Part shown: in pieces, positions 1 through 8,244 of the stretch
Layout of the letters: the number at the start of each line of letters is the position of its first letter
How positions within the stretch are numbered: position 1 is the stretch's first letter
Origin: Pseudomonadota bacterium
GTDB lineage: Bacteria; Pseudomonadota; Gammaproteobacteria; Xanthomonadales; Xanthomonadaceae
NCBI GenBank assembly: GCA_023388355.1
Contig: JAEWGI010000024.1
Location: forward strand, 1 to 19,842
Direction of reading: 5' to 3'
Length of the DNA: 19,842 bases
Position numbers and translations under genes: made by a program
Notes under the pieces: generated by a model
The model's input: only the letters and a program-made list of their open reading frames with translations
What the model was told of the DNA's origin: nothing
Database searches by the model: none

Positions 1-182
1 CCTTCGTGATCAGCCATGACCGCTGGTTCCTGGACCGCATCGCCACCCACATCCTCGCCTTCGAGGGCGACAGCCACGTGGAGTTCTTCCAGGGCAACTA
101 CCGCGAGTACGAGGAAGACAAGAAGCGTCGCCTCGGCGACGACGCGGGCCCCAAGCGGCTGCGGTTCAAGGCGCTCAAGTGA
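1..182 (+). CDS. ettA: Energy-dependent translational throttle protein EttA (ABC-F ATPase), C-terminal fragment
   Basis: Only the last 59 codons are in the window; the frame begins at base 3 and the gene starts before the left edge. The visible part opens with the end of the second ATPase domain, including the ABC H-loop ([17 protein letters not shown]), followed by the conserved tail in which a basic [17 protein letters not shown] segment leads to the C-terminus. This tail agrees with EttA as known from E. coli rather than with the longer Uup or YheS proteins, which carry extra C-terminal domains. EttA binds the ribosomal E site and gates the first elongation step according to the ADP/ATP ratio. 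A strong hairpin follows the stop. The sub-family call rests on this short tail only. Confidence 0.85.
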   Translation, partial: FVISHDRWFLDRIATHILAFEGDSHVEFFQGNYREYEEDKKRRLGDDAGPKRLRFKALK

Positions 183-185
183 CGC

Positions 186-215
186 GAAGGACGCCGGGGA
201 AACCCGGCGTCCTTC
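186..215 (+). terminator. Intrinsic terminator-like hairpin after ettA
   Basis: A perfect 13-bp stem (186-198 with 203-215) closes on a GAAA tetraloop, three bases after the ettA stop. The stem ends in TTC and is followed by CTGG, so the U-tract is short. It most likely ends ettA transcription before pyrF. Confidence 0.75.
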
Positions 216-332
216 CTGGTGCCTGCTTGCCTGCCTCCTTCGCCCCGCCAGGCAGGGTTTCGAGCGGGGCGGCCGCAGCCACGAGGCGACCGACCGCGAC
301 ATGACGATGGACCTTGGGGGACAATCCGCACC

Positions 333-1148
333 ATGACCTTCATCGACAAGCTCCGCGCCCGCTGGCATGAGGCCGACAGCCTGGTCTGCATCGGCCTCGA
401 CCCGGACCCGGCCCGCTTCCCCGAGGCGCTGTTGGACGATCCGGACCCGCTGTTCGCGTTCTGCCGGGACATCGTCGATGCGACCGCGGATTTCGCCTGC
501 GCGTTCAAGCCGCAGATCGCGTACTTCGCCGCGCACAACGGCGGCGAAGCCTCGCTGCAGCGGCTCATCGCCCATATCGCCGCCGTCCACCCCGACGTGC
601 CGGTGGTGCTGGACGCCAAACGCGGCGACATCGGCAGCACCGCCGAGCAGTACGTGGCCGAGGCCTTCGACCGCTTCGGCGCCGACGCGGTGACCCTCAA
701 CCCCTACATGGGGCGCGATTCGGCCGAGCCGTTCCTGCGCCGCGGCGACCGCGGCTGCATCTTCCTGTGCCACACCTCCAACCCCGGCGCGCGCGATTTC
801 CAGGAGCTCGACGTGGGCGGCGAGCCGCTGTACCAGCGCATCGCCCGCGCGATCGCGACCGGCTGGAACGCCGCCGGCAACTGCGGCCTGGTGGTGGGCG
901 CGACCTTCCCCGGGGAACTGAAGGTGATCCGCGGCATCGTCGGCGACATGCCGCTGCTGATCCCCGGCATCGGCGCGCAGGGCGGCGACGTCGAGGCGGT
1001 GGTGCGCAATGGCGCGACGGCCGACGGCGGCGGCCTGATGATCAACTCCTCGCGCGGGATCCTGTATGCGTCTTCGGGCGTGGACTACGCGGCGGCCGCG
1101 GCGGATGCGGCGAGGGCGCTGCGGGATGAAGTCAACCGGTTCCGCTGA
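333..1148 (+). CDS. pyrF: Orotidine 5'-phosphate decarboxylase (type 2 family)
   Basis: PyrF converts OMP to UMP plus CO2, the last step of de novo pyrimidine synthesis, in the cytoplasm. The 271-residue product is the usual length for the type 2 OMP decarboxylase family. It shows the substrate-binding start GLDPD (residues 21-25), the catalytic block [12 protein letters not shown] (93-104, with the Asp-Lys-Asp set), LNPYMGRD after it, and a phosphate-binding end with PGIGAQGGD and a Gly-rich loop. The ATG at 333 is chosen because homology begins at MTFIDKL; the open frame extends upstream to 219, but that part is Pro/Arg-rich and unlike any PyrF. A GGGGGA run about 10 bases before the ATG may serve as ribosome-binding site. 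It is a lone gene, convergent with pncB, and separated from ettA by a terminator hairpin. Confidence 0.95.
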   Translation: MTFIDKLRARWHEADSLVCIGLDPDPARFPEALLDDPDPLFAFCRDIVDATADFACAFKPQIAYFAAHNGGEASLQRLIAHIAAVHPDVPVVLDAKRGDIGSTAEQYVAEAFDRFGADAVTLNPYMGRDSAEPFLRRGDRGCIFLCHTSNPGARDFQELDVGGEPLYQRIARAIATGWNAAGNCGLVVGATFPGELKVIRGIVGDMPLLIPGIGAQGGDVEAVVRNGATADGGGLMINSSRGILYASSGVDYAAAAADAARALRDEVNRFR

Positions 1149-1213
1149 GCGGCGCGGACCCGCAACGTCCAGGACAGCCCGCTCCTGATCGCCGTTCCCT
1201 CGGATGCGCGAAT

Positions 1214-1480
1214 CCATGGACGCTGATTTTCTGGTTCTTCACCCATTCGCGGGATGACTGTTCGTGAAAGCGGGGCCCTGCTCCTTCCCCCGCTGCGCCG
1301 GGCCGGACGGGTGGGGTGGGGGCAAACCGGGTGCCGCGCCACCTCACGCGCGCCTGCGGCGCGCGCCCCCATCCCGGCCTTCCCCCGCACGCGGGGGAAG
1401 GAGCAGGGCCCCGCTTTCACGAATGAACGTCCCCGCGAACGGGAGAAGAACCGATTTTCTCGACGAGCCGACGTCCATGG
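1214..1480. repeat. Large imperfect inverted repeat in the pyrF/pncB convergent gap
   Basis: This 377-bp gap (1149-1525) holds no gene that I can support. Most of it is an inverted repeat. A perfect 33-bp core arm at 1261-1293 (TTCGTGAAAGCGGGGCCCTG onward) is repeated in reverse at 1391-1423. Outward homology continues imperfectly: GGTTCTTC near 1233-1240 pairs with its inverse near 1445-1452, and CCATGGACG at 1214-1222 pairs with CGTCCATGG at 1472-1480. The centre (1294-1390) is very GC-rich with further imperfect palindromes. A further REP-like motif, CCCGGCGTATGCGGGGATGA, lies near 1483-1502. It could act as a bidirectional terminator for pyrF and pncB, or be a non-autonomous mobile repeat (MITE-like) or a pair of REP-family units. 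No transposase gene is present. Confidence 0.75.
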
Positions 1481-1525
1481 CTCCCGGCGTATGCGGGGAT
1501 GACGCGGTCGCGGCTGTAGCGGTTC

Positions 1526-2719
1526 CTACAGGGGGGCGGCAGGTTGCGGGACGTCGAAGACCTGGCGCAGGTAGGCCAGGTAGCCGGGATCGTCGCACAT
1601 GGTCTTGCCCGGGGTGTCGCTGAGCTTGGCGACGGGCTGGCCGTTGCAGCTCACCATCTTCATCACGATGCTCAGCGGCTTCGGCCCCAGGTCGTTGGTG
1701 AGGTTGGTGCCGACGCCGAACGACATCAGGCAGCGGCCGCGGAAGTGCGCGTACAGGCGCATCACCTCGTCGATGTCGAGGCCGTCGCTGAATACGAACA
1801 CCTTGCTGCGCGGATCGACCTTGTTCGCGGCCAGGTGCGCGATCAGCCGTTCGCCCCATTCCACCGGATCGCCCGAGTCGTGGCGCATACCGTCGAACAG
1901 CTTGCAGAAGTACATGTCGAAATCGCGCACGAACGCGTCCAGTCCGATCACGTCGGTCAGCGCGATGCCCAGGTCGCCACGGTACTCGCGCGCCCAGCCC
2001 TCGAACGCGGCCACCTGCGAGTCGCGCAGGCGCGGGCCCAGGGCCTGCCAGGCCTGCAGCCATTCGTGCGCCATCGTGCCCTGCGCGATCATGCCGTGTC
2101 GGCGCGCCAGGTCGACGTTGCTGGTGCCGGCGAACTTCTCGCCCAGGCCTGAAGCCAGGCGCGGGATCAGCGCGTCGTGCCAGGCGCGCGAGTACCGGCG
2201 GCGGGTGCCGAAGTCGGTGATCCGGCAGTCATCAAAGCCGACCGCGTCGTTGATCCGGTCGAGCTTGCCCTGCAGCCGGCGCAGGCCCTCGGCCTCGTCG
2301 GGCGCGCCGTGGGTGTCGCGGAAGTACACCTCGTTGACGATCGCCAGCAGCGGCACCTCGAACAGGATGGTGTGCAGCCAGGGGCCTTTCACCTCCAGCT
2401 CGATCGCGCCGGGCTCGGCGTCGGACGCACGCAGCGCGACGTATTTGCGCTGCAGCCGGAACAGGGCGAGGAAGTCCACGAAGTCGGGCTTGATGAAGCG
2501 CAGGCCACGCATGTAGTCCAGCTCGTCGTCGGACAGGCGCAGCGTGCACAGCCGGTCGATGGCGTCGGAGATCGCGTCGACGTGGCGGGCCAGGTCGACG
2601 CCGGGCGTGCGGCAGCGGAACCGGTATTCGGCGTGCGCGGCCGGATGCTGGTGCAGCACCGCCTGCATCATGGTGAACTTGTACAGGTCGGTGTCGAGGA
2701 GGGATTCGATCACGGGCAT
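1526..2719 (-). CDS. pncB: Nicotinate phosphoribosyltransferase
   Basis: PncB joins nicotinate to PRPP, with ATP hydrolysis, to give nicotinate mononucleotide, the entry step of the Preiss-Handler NAD salvage route in the cytoplasm. The product is 397 residues, the normal length of the short bacterial PncB type. Visible family motifs include [15 protein letters not shown] near the N-terminus, [11 protein letters not shown] (167-177), [13 protein letters not shown] (198-210), MAHEW (216-220; His residues here are candidates for the phosphorylated His) and [11 protein letters not shown] (275-285). The ATG at 2719 is chosen because homology starts there and GGAG lies 6 bases upstream; the open frame continues to 3097 but overlaps the glycosyltransferase gene. 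It follows that gene on the same strand after a 98-bp gap with a palindromic repeat, so it may be transcribed separately or as a distal operon member. Confidence 0.96.
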   Translation of the reverse strand: MPVIESLLDTDLYKFTMMQAVLHQHPAAHAEYRFRCRTPGVDLARHVDAISDAIDRLCTLRLSDDELDYMRGLRFIKPDFVDFLALFRLQRKYVALRASDAEPGAIELEVKGPWLHTILFEVPLLAIVNEVYFRDTHGAPDEAEGLRRLQGKLDRINDAVGFDDCRITDFGTRRRYSRAWHDALIPRLASGLGEKFAGTSNVDLARRHGMIAQGTMAHEWLQAWQALGPRLRDSQVAAFEGWAREYRGDLGIALTDVIGLDAFVRDFDMYFCKLFDGMRHDSGDPVEWGERLIAHLAANKVDPRSKVFVFSDGLDIDEVMRLYAHFRGRCLMSFGVGTNLTNDLGPKPLSIVMKMVSCNGQPVAKLSDTPGKTMCDDPGYLAYLRQVFDVPQPAAPL

Positions 2720-2763
2720 CGCATGCTCCAAGGGGGGAAAGCGCGGGTCGAAAGGCGGGGTCG

Positions 2764-2847
2764 AAAGCCGGGGTCGGGGTCGAGTTCCCATCATTCTCCC
2801 GCCGGCGGCACCGACGATCAGGGAACGTCGACTCCGACCCCGGCTTT
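2764..2847. repeat. REP-like palindrome spanning the glycosyltransferase 3' end and the pncB leader
   Basis: Left arm 2764-2789 (AAAGCCGGGGTCGGGGTCGA then GTTCCC) and right arm 2821-2847 are reverse complements except for one mismatch and one extra base, around a 31-base centre. The left side is preceded by two GGGTCGAAAG-type direct copies (about 2746-2766). This resembles the palindromic intergenic repeats that are frequent in Xanthomonadaceae. The right arm lies inside the upstream glycosyltransferase gene. As RNA it would form a long hairpin before pncB. Confidence 0.8.
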
Positions 2848-3696
2848 TTCCTGACGCCGCCACCACGCCCCAAGCGCGGCGAACGGGAAACGCAGCCAGA
2901 TCGCGCCCCAGACCGCGAGCCGCTCCGGCCACGACGCGGCGGCGGCATCGAACCTGCGGAAGTAGCGCCACAGTCCGCGGTGCTTGTGCCATTCGACGAA
3001 CAGCGGCCGCGAGCGGCTCGACACGCCGCGCAGGTGCAGCACCTGCACGTCGTTGGCCACCGCCACCACCGCGCCGGCCTGGCGCGCACGCCGGCACAGG
3101 TCGAGGTCCTCGGCGTGCAGGCGGTAGCCCTCGTCGAAGCCGCCGATGCGCTCGAACAGCCGTCGCGGCAGCAGCATCAGCGCCCCCGAAACGGCATCGA
3201 CCCGCTGCAGCGCGCGCGCCGCGTCCATCGGCACCGTGATGCCGCGCCTGGCGGGATCGCGCAGCATCGTGGCGAAGTCGGGATCGTGGCGCCTCGCGGC
3301 GGCATCGCGCTGCCCGTGTTCGTCGACCAGGTCGACGCCGAGCAGGCAGTCTCCACCCAGTTCGCGCGCGTGCGCGAGCAGGCGCGCAAGCGCGTCCGGC
3401 TCGGGCAGGCAGTCGGGATTGACGAAGGCCAGCCAGTCCGCGTCGCTGTCGCGCGCGCCCTGGTTGCAGGCGTACGAGAATCCCGGATTGTCGGGATTGC
3501 CGATGAAGCGCAGGCGCGGGTCGAGCGAGGCCTGGCGCTGGATCGCCTCGAGGCTGCCGTCGTGCGAACCGTTGTCGACCACCCGCACCTGGGCCACGTC
3601 GATCGACGCGCGCAGCCGCGACAGGCAGCCATCGATCGTGTCGATGCTCTGGTGGCTGACCACAATCGCGGCGATCGCGGGCGGCGGCGCGCTCAT
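2818..3696 (-). CDS. Glycosyltransferase family 2 (rhamnosyltransferase-like)
   Basis: The 292-residue product is a GT-A fold glycosyltransferase that would move a sugar from a nucleotide donor to a polysaccharide or lipid-linked acceptor at the inner face of the membrane. Family features are the N-terminal [10 protein letters not shown] strand, DNGS (41-44), the NPDC metal-site motif (93-96), the GGFDEGY turn, and the acceptor-site AEDLDLCRR (195-203), an arrangement known from WbbL-type rhamnosyltransferases. The C-terminus has a hydrophobic, Trp-rich amphipathic stretch (about 263-280). The ATG at 3696 overlaps the previous stop as ATGA, indicating translational coupling. The frame is open upstream to 4206, but that is a shadow of the preceding gene. 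The last nine residues (KAGVGVDVP) are encoded exactly by one arm of a palindromic repeat. Donor and acceptor are unknown. Confidence 0.88.
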   Translation of the reverse strand: MSAPPPAIAAIVVSHQSIDTIDGCLSRLRASIDVAQVRVVDNGSHDGSLEAIQRQASLDPRLRFIGNPDNPGFSYACNQGARDSDADWLAFVNPDCLPEPDALARLLAHARELGGDCLLGVDLVDEHGQRDAAARRHDPDFATMLRDPARRGITVPMDAARALQRVDAVSGALMLLPRRLFERIGGFDEGYRLHAEDLDLCRRARQAGAVVAVANDVQVLHLRGVSSRSRPLFVEWHKHRGLWRYFRRFDAAAASWPERLAVWGAIWLRFPFAALGAWWRRQEKAGVGVDVP

Positions 3697-4571
3697 GCGG
3701 TGGCCCCGCCCGGCTCGATGCCCTCGCCCGGCGGTGCGGCGGGAAACAGCTCGCGCTGGCGCTGCGGGCCGTCGATGTCCGCTTCCAGCCGGGCCAGCCG
3801 CGCGCGCAGTTCGTGCAGCGGATCCTGCATCAGGAAGGTGGCCAGCCGCGCATGCCAGGTCGGCCAGCGCGCAGCCAGCGCGTCCATGTCGCCGTCGGCC
3901 GGGCCACCCTCGCCGCCGCGGCCGACAAACGCGGTTTCGCACAGCACGTTGCGCCAGCCCAGGCCCGACAGGCGCAGCGCCAGATCGATCAGCGCGGCGT
4001 ACCACGAGCCGTAGCTGGCGGCGTCGAGTCCGCCCGCCCTGCCCCTCGCGCTGCCGCGCAGCATCACCGCATGCGCGACCGCGGCCGGCAGCTCCGGATG
4101 CAGCGGCGGCATCGCCGCGCAGGCGCGCGCCAGACGATCCGGTTCGCCGGGCATCGGCGCGACCTCGCCGATCCGCGGCCACGCGGCCACTTCGCCGGCG
4201 TTGCACCAGGGCGTGGCGCTGGCGATCGATGCGTCGCGCGCGAAGCAGGCGGCCAGCTGCACCGCCCAGCCCGGCGCCGGCACCGCGTCCGGCGCCAGCA
4301 CGATCACGTCGGCCTCACCGCAGGCGGCCAGCATCTGGTCGACGTGCGCGACCTCGCCCAGGCGCCGGTCGCGGCGCGTGTAGTCGGCCTGCAGCGGCGT
4401 GGACGCGAGCCACCGCTCGATGATCGCCAGCCCGCGCGGGCCCGCCTGGGCATCGTCGGCCAGCCAGATCCGGGTGCCGGGCGGGGTGCCGGCGTCGAGC
4501 GCGGCCAGGCAGGCGTCGAGCGCGTCGTCGTCGGCGCCGACCGGCAGCGCGATCACCGGCAGCTCAGCCAT
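3693..4571 (-). CDS. Probable glycosyltransferase family 2-like protein, possibly degenerate
   Basis: The product has 292 residues and no signal peptide or clear membrane segment. It has the pattern of a GT-A glycosyltransferase: a first strand (VIALPVG), [13 protein letters not shown] where the family has a VLLIDDAS strand, [16 protein letters not shown] matching the usual NPDxxxPxGW metal-site region, and [16 protein letters not shown] matching the DFCLRAxxxGWRxV helix. The acidic pair usually found just before that helix is replaced by YAAL, so activity is uncertain. The C-terminus is a charged, possibly coiled segment ([15 protein letters not shown]) followed by a Pro/Gly tail. It starts 27 bp after gspD and overlaps the next glycosyltransferase by four bases, so the two are probably co-transcribed with the secretion operon and may act together. 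Confidence 0.75.
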   Translation of the reverse strand: MAELPVIALPVGADDDALDACLAALDAGTPPGTRIWLADDAQAGPRGLAIIERWLASTPLQADYTRRDRRLGEVAHVDQMLAACGEADVIVLAPDAVPAPGWAVQLAACFARDASIASATPWCNAGEVAAWPRIGEVAPMPGEPDRLARACAAMPPLHPELPAAVAHAVMLRGSARGRAGGLDAASYGSWYAALIDLALRLSGLGWRNVLCETAFVGRGGEGGPADGDMDALAARWPTWHARLATFLMQDPLHELRARLARLEADIDGPQRQRELFPAAPPGEGIEPGGATA

Positions 4572-4598
4572 GCGCGCCCCCGCGGGCGTCCACCGGCG

Positions 4599-6806
4599 CT
4601 AGTCCCGCTCGCGGTGGAGCGGCTCCATCGCGCGGAACCTGCGGCTGTACTCGTCGGTGAGGCTGCGTGCCTCGGCGTTGTTGCGGATGATGCGCGCGGT
4701 GATCAGCACGATGGTCTCGCTGCGCGAGGTTTCCGAGCGCTGGTTGCCGAACAGCGCGCCCAGGATCGGGATCCGGCTCAGCCCCGGGATGCCGCCGGCA
4801 CCGCGCTCGACGCCGTCGCTGATCAGGCCGGCCAGCATCACCGTATCGCCATCCTGGGCCGCGGCCTCCGTTTTCAGCCGGCGGGTGGAGATGATGAAGT
4901 TGCCGTTGTTGTCCGGCTGTCCGGTCGGCGCGCTGATCTCCTGCACGATGTCGAGGAACACGGTGCCGTCCTGGGTCACGCGCGGGCGCACCTTGAGGAT
5001 GGTGCCGGTCTCCAGGTACTGCACCGAGGTCAGGCTGTTGTCGCTGCCCAGGATCGGGTTGACCGAAACGGTCGAGACCGGGATGCGGTCGCCGACATTG
5101 AACTCCGCCTCGGCGTTGTTGCGCACGAACACCGACGGCGTGGACAGCAGGCGCACGTCCGAGACCCGGTCCAGCGCGGTGATGATGGCGGCCGCGTCGT
5201 TCTTGAACAGGGTCCAGGAAGCGCCGCTGCCGGTCACGCTGCCGCCGAAGGTGCTCCAGCTGCGCGGAATCTGCGGATTGACGCTGAGGTCCAGGCCGGG
5301 CACCCCCGGCACGCCGATACCGCCGTTCTCGATGTACCACTGCACGCCATAGGCAAGCTCGCCGCTGAGCTGCACCTGCGCCACCTGCGCCTCGATGTGC
5401 ACCTGCAGCGGCATCACGTCCAGCCGTTCGACCACTTCACGGATCGACTTCCAGGCCGTTGGCGTGGTGCGCACCAGCAGGGCGTTGGTCTCGTCCAGCG
5501 CCGATACGCCCACCCGGTCGCCCTCGATCTCGAGCGTCACCCCGCTGGCGCCGCCGCGGTCCTGGCTGAGCGACATCGAGCCGCTGCCGAATCCGCCACC
5601 ACTGCTGCTGCCCCCGCTCGACGGCCCCATCGCGCCCATCGGGTCGCCTTCGCCGCTCCGGCCGGAGTCGCCCAACCGGCCGGCATCGTTGCCGACCGTA
5701 GCCGGGGTGAGCCCGGGCATCAGCGAGGGACCGTCGCCGCCGTCGCCGGAGCTGCGGCTGCCGCCACCGAACACTTCGGCCAGGCGTTCGGCGAGGTCGC
5801 GGGCGCGGATGTACTTGAGTTCGTACGAATACAGGCGCATGCCCGCGCCGGCGCTGTCGATGCGCTCCAGCCACTCGCGGATGTCCTCGAGATAGTCCGG
5901 CTGCGGGGTGATCACCAGCACCGCGTTGGCGCCTTCCAGCGGCATGAAGCGGAACATGCCGGCCACGGGCGACTTGCTCTGCTCGCCGAACACCTTTTCC
6001 AGGTCCGCCACCACCCGGGTGGCCTTGCCGCTCTGCAGCGGGAACACGCCCACCGACATGCCCGAGAGCCAGTCGACGTCGAAGATCTCGATCGTGCGCA
6101 GGTAGTTCTCCAGCTCGATGCGCGAACCCGAGACGGTGATCGTGTTGCGGCCGTTGTCGACCGCGACGATGGCATTGGGACGCGCATAGGGCTCGAGCAC
6201 CTTCTCCATCTCGGTGGCCGAGATGTAGCGCAGCGGCACCACCCGCACCTCGAAGCCGCGCGCGGCGGCCGCGCTGCCGGTGCGCGGGGCGACGGCGCCC
6301 GATAGCAGCGCCGAGTCGGCAGGCACGATCTGGTACATGCCGCCGACGTAGACCATGCGCGCGTTGTTGTCGGCCAGCGCGCGCTCGAGCAGCATGTAGG
6401 CCTGCGCCGGGCTGACCGTGCGCGGCGTGGCCAGGGTCACCGTGCCCTGCACGCCGGGCGCGATGGTGTAGTTCTGGCCCAGCATGTCGCCCAGGACCGC
6501 CTTGACCACCGCGTGCAGCGGTTCGCCCTCGAAGTTGAACGAGGCCTCGCCGCTGCTGCCGCCCAGATTCGGCGGCGGCGACGCGGCGACGCCGCGGTTG
6601 ATCACCTGGCCGGTGCCGCGCCGGATCTGCGCGCGCGGGCCCTCGTCTTCCACCAGCGCCCCGGTGTCGACCGCGCCGGCGGCGCCCGCCTCGGGCGGAT
6701 GCTGCCCGGTCCGCGAGAGCGTGGGCGGCGGCATCGAGGCGCAGGCCGCCAGCAGCGTGATCAGCAGGGCCGCGGATGCGTTTCGGCAGAAGGTTCGGAA
6801 GGTCAT
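4599..6806 (-). CDS. gspD: Type II secretion system secretin GspD (XpsD), outer-membrane channel lipoprotein
   Basis: GspD forms the outer-membrane secretin ring through which folded exoproteins leave. The 735-residue product starts with a lipoprotein signal, with lipobox LAAC and Cys22, as known for XpsD of Xanthomonas. A linker (23-85) is followed by the N0 domain (about 88-162), the N1 and N2 repeats (about 187-315), N3 (about 320-460) interrupted by a Gly/Ser-rich insert (348-415), and the secretin barrel domain (about 465-710) with the signature GIPGLSRIPILGALFG (672-687). The ATG at 6806 is used; a GTG two codons earlier (6812) is an alternative, and neither has a clear ribosome-binding site. 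Only nine bases separate the ATG from the N/C gene. It is the last secretion gene of the cluster, as in the xps operon. Confidence 0.96.
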   Translation of the reverse strand: MTFRTFCRNASAALLITLLAACASMPPPTLSRTGQHPPEAGAAGAVDTGALVEDEGPRAQIRRGTGQVINRGVAASPPPNLGGSSGEASFNFEGEPLHAVVKAVLGDMLGQNYTIAPGVQGTVTLATPRTVSPAQAYMLLERALADNNARMVYVGGMYQIVPADSALLSGAVAPRTGSAAAARGFEVRVVPLRYISATEMEKVLEPYARPNAIVAVDNGRNTITVSGSRIELENYLRTIEIFDVDWLSGMSVGVFPLQSGKATRVVADLEKVFGEQSKSPVAGMFRFMPLEGANAVLVITPQPDYLEDIREWLERIDSAGAGMRLYSYELKYIRARDLAERLAEVFGGGSRSSGDGGDGPSLMPGLTPATVGNDAGRLGDSGRSGEGDPMGAMGPSSGGSSSGGGFGSGSMSLSQDRGGASGVTLEIEGDRVGVSALDETNALLVRTTPTAWKSIREVVERLDVMPLQVHIEAQVAQVQLSGELAYGVQWYIENGGIGVPGVPGLDLSVNPQIPRSWSTFGGSVTGSGASWTLFKNDAAAIITALDRVSDVRLLSTPSVFVRNNAEAEFNVGDRIPVSTVSVNPILGSDNSLTSVQYLETGTILKVRPRVTQDGTVFLDIVQEISAPTGQPDNNGNFIISTRRLKTEAAAQDGDTVMLAGLISDGVERGAGGIPGLSRIPILGALFGNQRSETSRSETIVLITARIIRNNAEARSLTDEYSRRFRAMEPLHRERD

Positions 6807-6815
6807 CGGCACAGT

Positions 6816-7640
6816 CTATTGGTTGGTCGGGTTGGCGCGCTGCCTGGCCGGCGCCGTTTCTTCCGCGCGCAGTCGCGCGCGGCGCTCCTCGATCCGGCGC
6901 CGGATCATCTCCACCTGTTCCTGCGCCGCCTGCTGCTGGCTCGGGCCGTCGGCCGCCATGTCGGCCATGGGGTCGGCCATGGGGTCGTCCGGCGCGGGGC
7001 GCTCGCGCCGGGACGTCTGTGCGCCGCCGCTGGCCTGCGCCTGCGGGCCCATGGCCGGATCGGCCTCGGGCGTCGGCGACGCCGACGCATCGGCCATCGG
7101 GTCGGGCGCGTTGAACGGCGTCGGCGCCTGTCCCCCCATGCCGTCGAACACGCGCAACTCCAGCGCCTGCTCGCCCTCCGGCCCGACGAACACCGCGCGC
7201 CGCGCCTCCACCGTCTCCAGCACCCAGCCCGGCGCACCGTCCGGCGCGTTGCCCTGGCGCACCCGCACCGGCTCGCCGCCGCCGGCCGGCTGCAGGATCA
7301 CCAGTTGCACCTCCGGCGTGAGCAGCACGCTGGTCAGCACGTAGTCGAAGCCGCCGCCGCCTTCGCCGGCGTCGGCCATCGGGTCGATCACGAACGGCTG
7401 CGGGCGCCGGTTGTCGGTGAACAGCGGACGCGCGGCGATTTCGCCGTACTGCGGCAGCGGCCCGAGGCGTCCGGGCGCGCGCGCCACCGGCGCCGGCAGC
7501 GCCTGCCGCAGCGAAGGATCGTCGTCGAGCCGGTCGATGCTGCCGCCCATGCCGAACATCGCCAGCACCCACACGCACAGCGCCCAGCCGGCGAGCGCGG
7601 CGTACAGCCAGGTTCGCGCTCCGGCGTCCTCAGCGCGCAT
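6816..7640 (-). CDS. xpsN: Type II secretion system protein XpsN (GspC-like inner-membrane linker)
   Basis: In the xps system this protein takes the GspC place, linking the L/M platform to the secretin across the periplasm. The 274-residue product has one N-terminal membrane anchor (about 11-30), a Pro-rich spacer, a homology-region domain (about 58-170: YGEIAARPLF then a beta-rich core with LTSVLLTPEVQLVIL), and no PDZ domain. The C-terminal third is low-complexity and ends in a Gln/Arg/Glu-rich predicted coiled coil (about 235-262), which recalls GspC proteins that end in a coiled coil instead of PDZ. The pentapeptide DPMAD occurs four times (86-90, 180-184, 219-223, 223-227). The ATG at 7640 overlaps the end of gspM by 11 bp. 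Databases may name it GspN or GspC. Confidence 0.85.
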   Translation of the reverse strand: MRAEDAGARTWLYAALAGWALCVWVLAMFGMGGSIDRLDDDPSLRQALPAPVARAPGRLGPLPQYGEIAARPLFTDNRRPQPFVIDPMADAGEGGGGFDYVLTSVLLTPEVQLVILQPAGGGEPVRVRQGNAPDGAPGWVLETVEARRAVFVGPEGEQALELRVFDGMGGQAPTPFNAPDPMADASASPTPEADPAMGPQAQASGGAQTSRRERPAPDDPMADPMADMAADGPSQQQAAQEQVEMIRRRIEERRARLRAEETAPARQRANPTNQ

Positions 7641-8244
7641 CGGCCGCTCCCGCCTGGTGGACCGGCTGCAGGTAGCCCGAGAGGTCGAAGCTCACGTCGA
7701 CCCCACCGCCGCTGCCGTGGTTGCCGCTGAACTGGTAGCGCTGGGCGAGGATGTTGAGGTTGTCGACGAACAGCCGCGGCGAGCCGCTTTCGAGCGAATG
7801 CAGCACGGTGGCCAGTTCCGGATTGCCGCAGGTCAGGCGCACCTGCACGGTGGCGCGCGGAAAGCGCTCCTCGCGCGCGTCGTTCATCGGCTGGCGGTTG
7901 GTGATCGCGCAGCTGCGGTTGCCGGGGCTGGCCCGGGCCACCACCTGCTCCAGCCGCTGCACCAGGGCCGAGGTCGCCAGCTGCACGTTGGCTTCGGCCA
8001 TGAACCCGGGCGCGCTGCCGGCCGCGGCGCGCGCGGCCTCCAGCCGCTCCTGCACCTGCGGCGCCTGGGCTAACTCGGTGCGCGCGCGCAGGTCGCGCTC
8101 GCGCAGCGCGTCGATGCGCGCGCCGGTTTCGAGCATCGGCACCGTCCACCACGGATGCACCAGCACCAGGTAGGCGAGCGCGAGCGCGCCGGCGAGGATC
8201 GCCAGCGCCAGCCAGCGGTCGCGCCTAGCGGGCTGCGGCTGCAT
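7630..8244 (-). CDS. gspM: Type II secretion system protein GspM (XpsM)
   Basis: GspM is a bitopic inner-membrane protein that binds and stabilises GspL in the assembly platform. The 204-residue product has a short basic N-terminus, one membrane segment (about 11-30, LALAILAGALALAYLVLV), a predicted coiled coil (about 40-75, rich in Arg, Glu and Ala) and a periplasmic ferredoxin-like domain (about 85-190). Two Cys residues (in RSCAIT and LTCGNP) could form a disulfide in the periplasm. Position between gspL and the N/C gene supports the call, since GspM is weakly conserved in sequence. Its ATG at 8244 lies 20 bp inside gspL and its stop lies 11 bp inside the next gene, a sign of coupled translation. 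Confidence 0.88.
   Translation of the reverse strand: MQPQPARRDRWLALAILAGALALAYLVLVHPWWTVPMLETGARIDALRERDLRARTELAQAPQVQERLEAARAAAGSAPGFMAEANVQLATSALVQRLEQVVARASPGNRSCAITNRQPMNDAREERFPRATVQVRLTCGNPELATVLHSLESGSPRLFVDNLNILAQRYQFSGNHGSGGGVDVSFDLSGYLQPVHQAGAADAR

Noticed and set aside
241..271. Possible attenuator hairpin before pyrF (CGCCCCGC with GCGGGGCG)
   Set aside because: The stem is only 8 bp with a 15-base loop, common by chance at this GC content, and there is no leader peptide or U-tract.
2720..3097. 5' extension of pncB
   Set aside because: The upstream residues overlap the glycosyltransferase gene and the palindromic repeat. PncB homology and a ribosome-binding site fix the start at 2719.
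3813..6305. 830-codon open frame on the plus strand
   Set aside because: It lies antisense to the glycosyltransferase and gspD genes. It has His/Arg/Ala-rich composition without domains, as expected for a GC-rich shadow frame.
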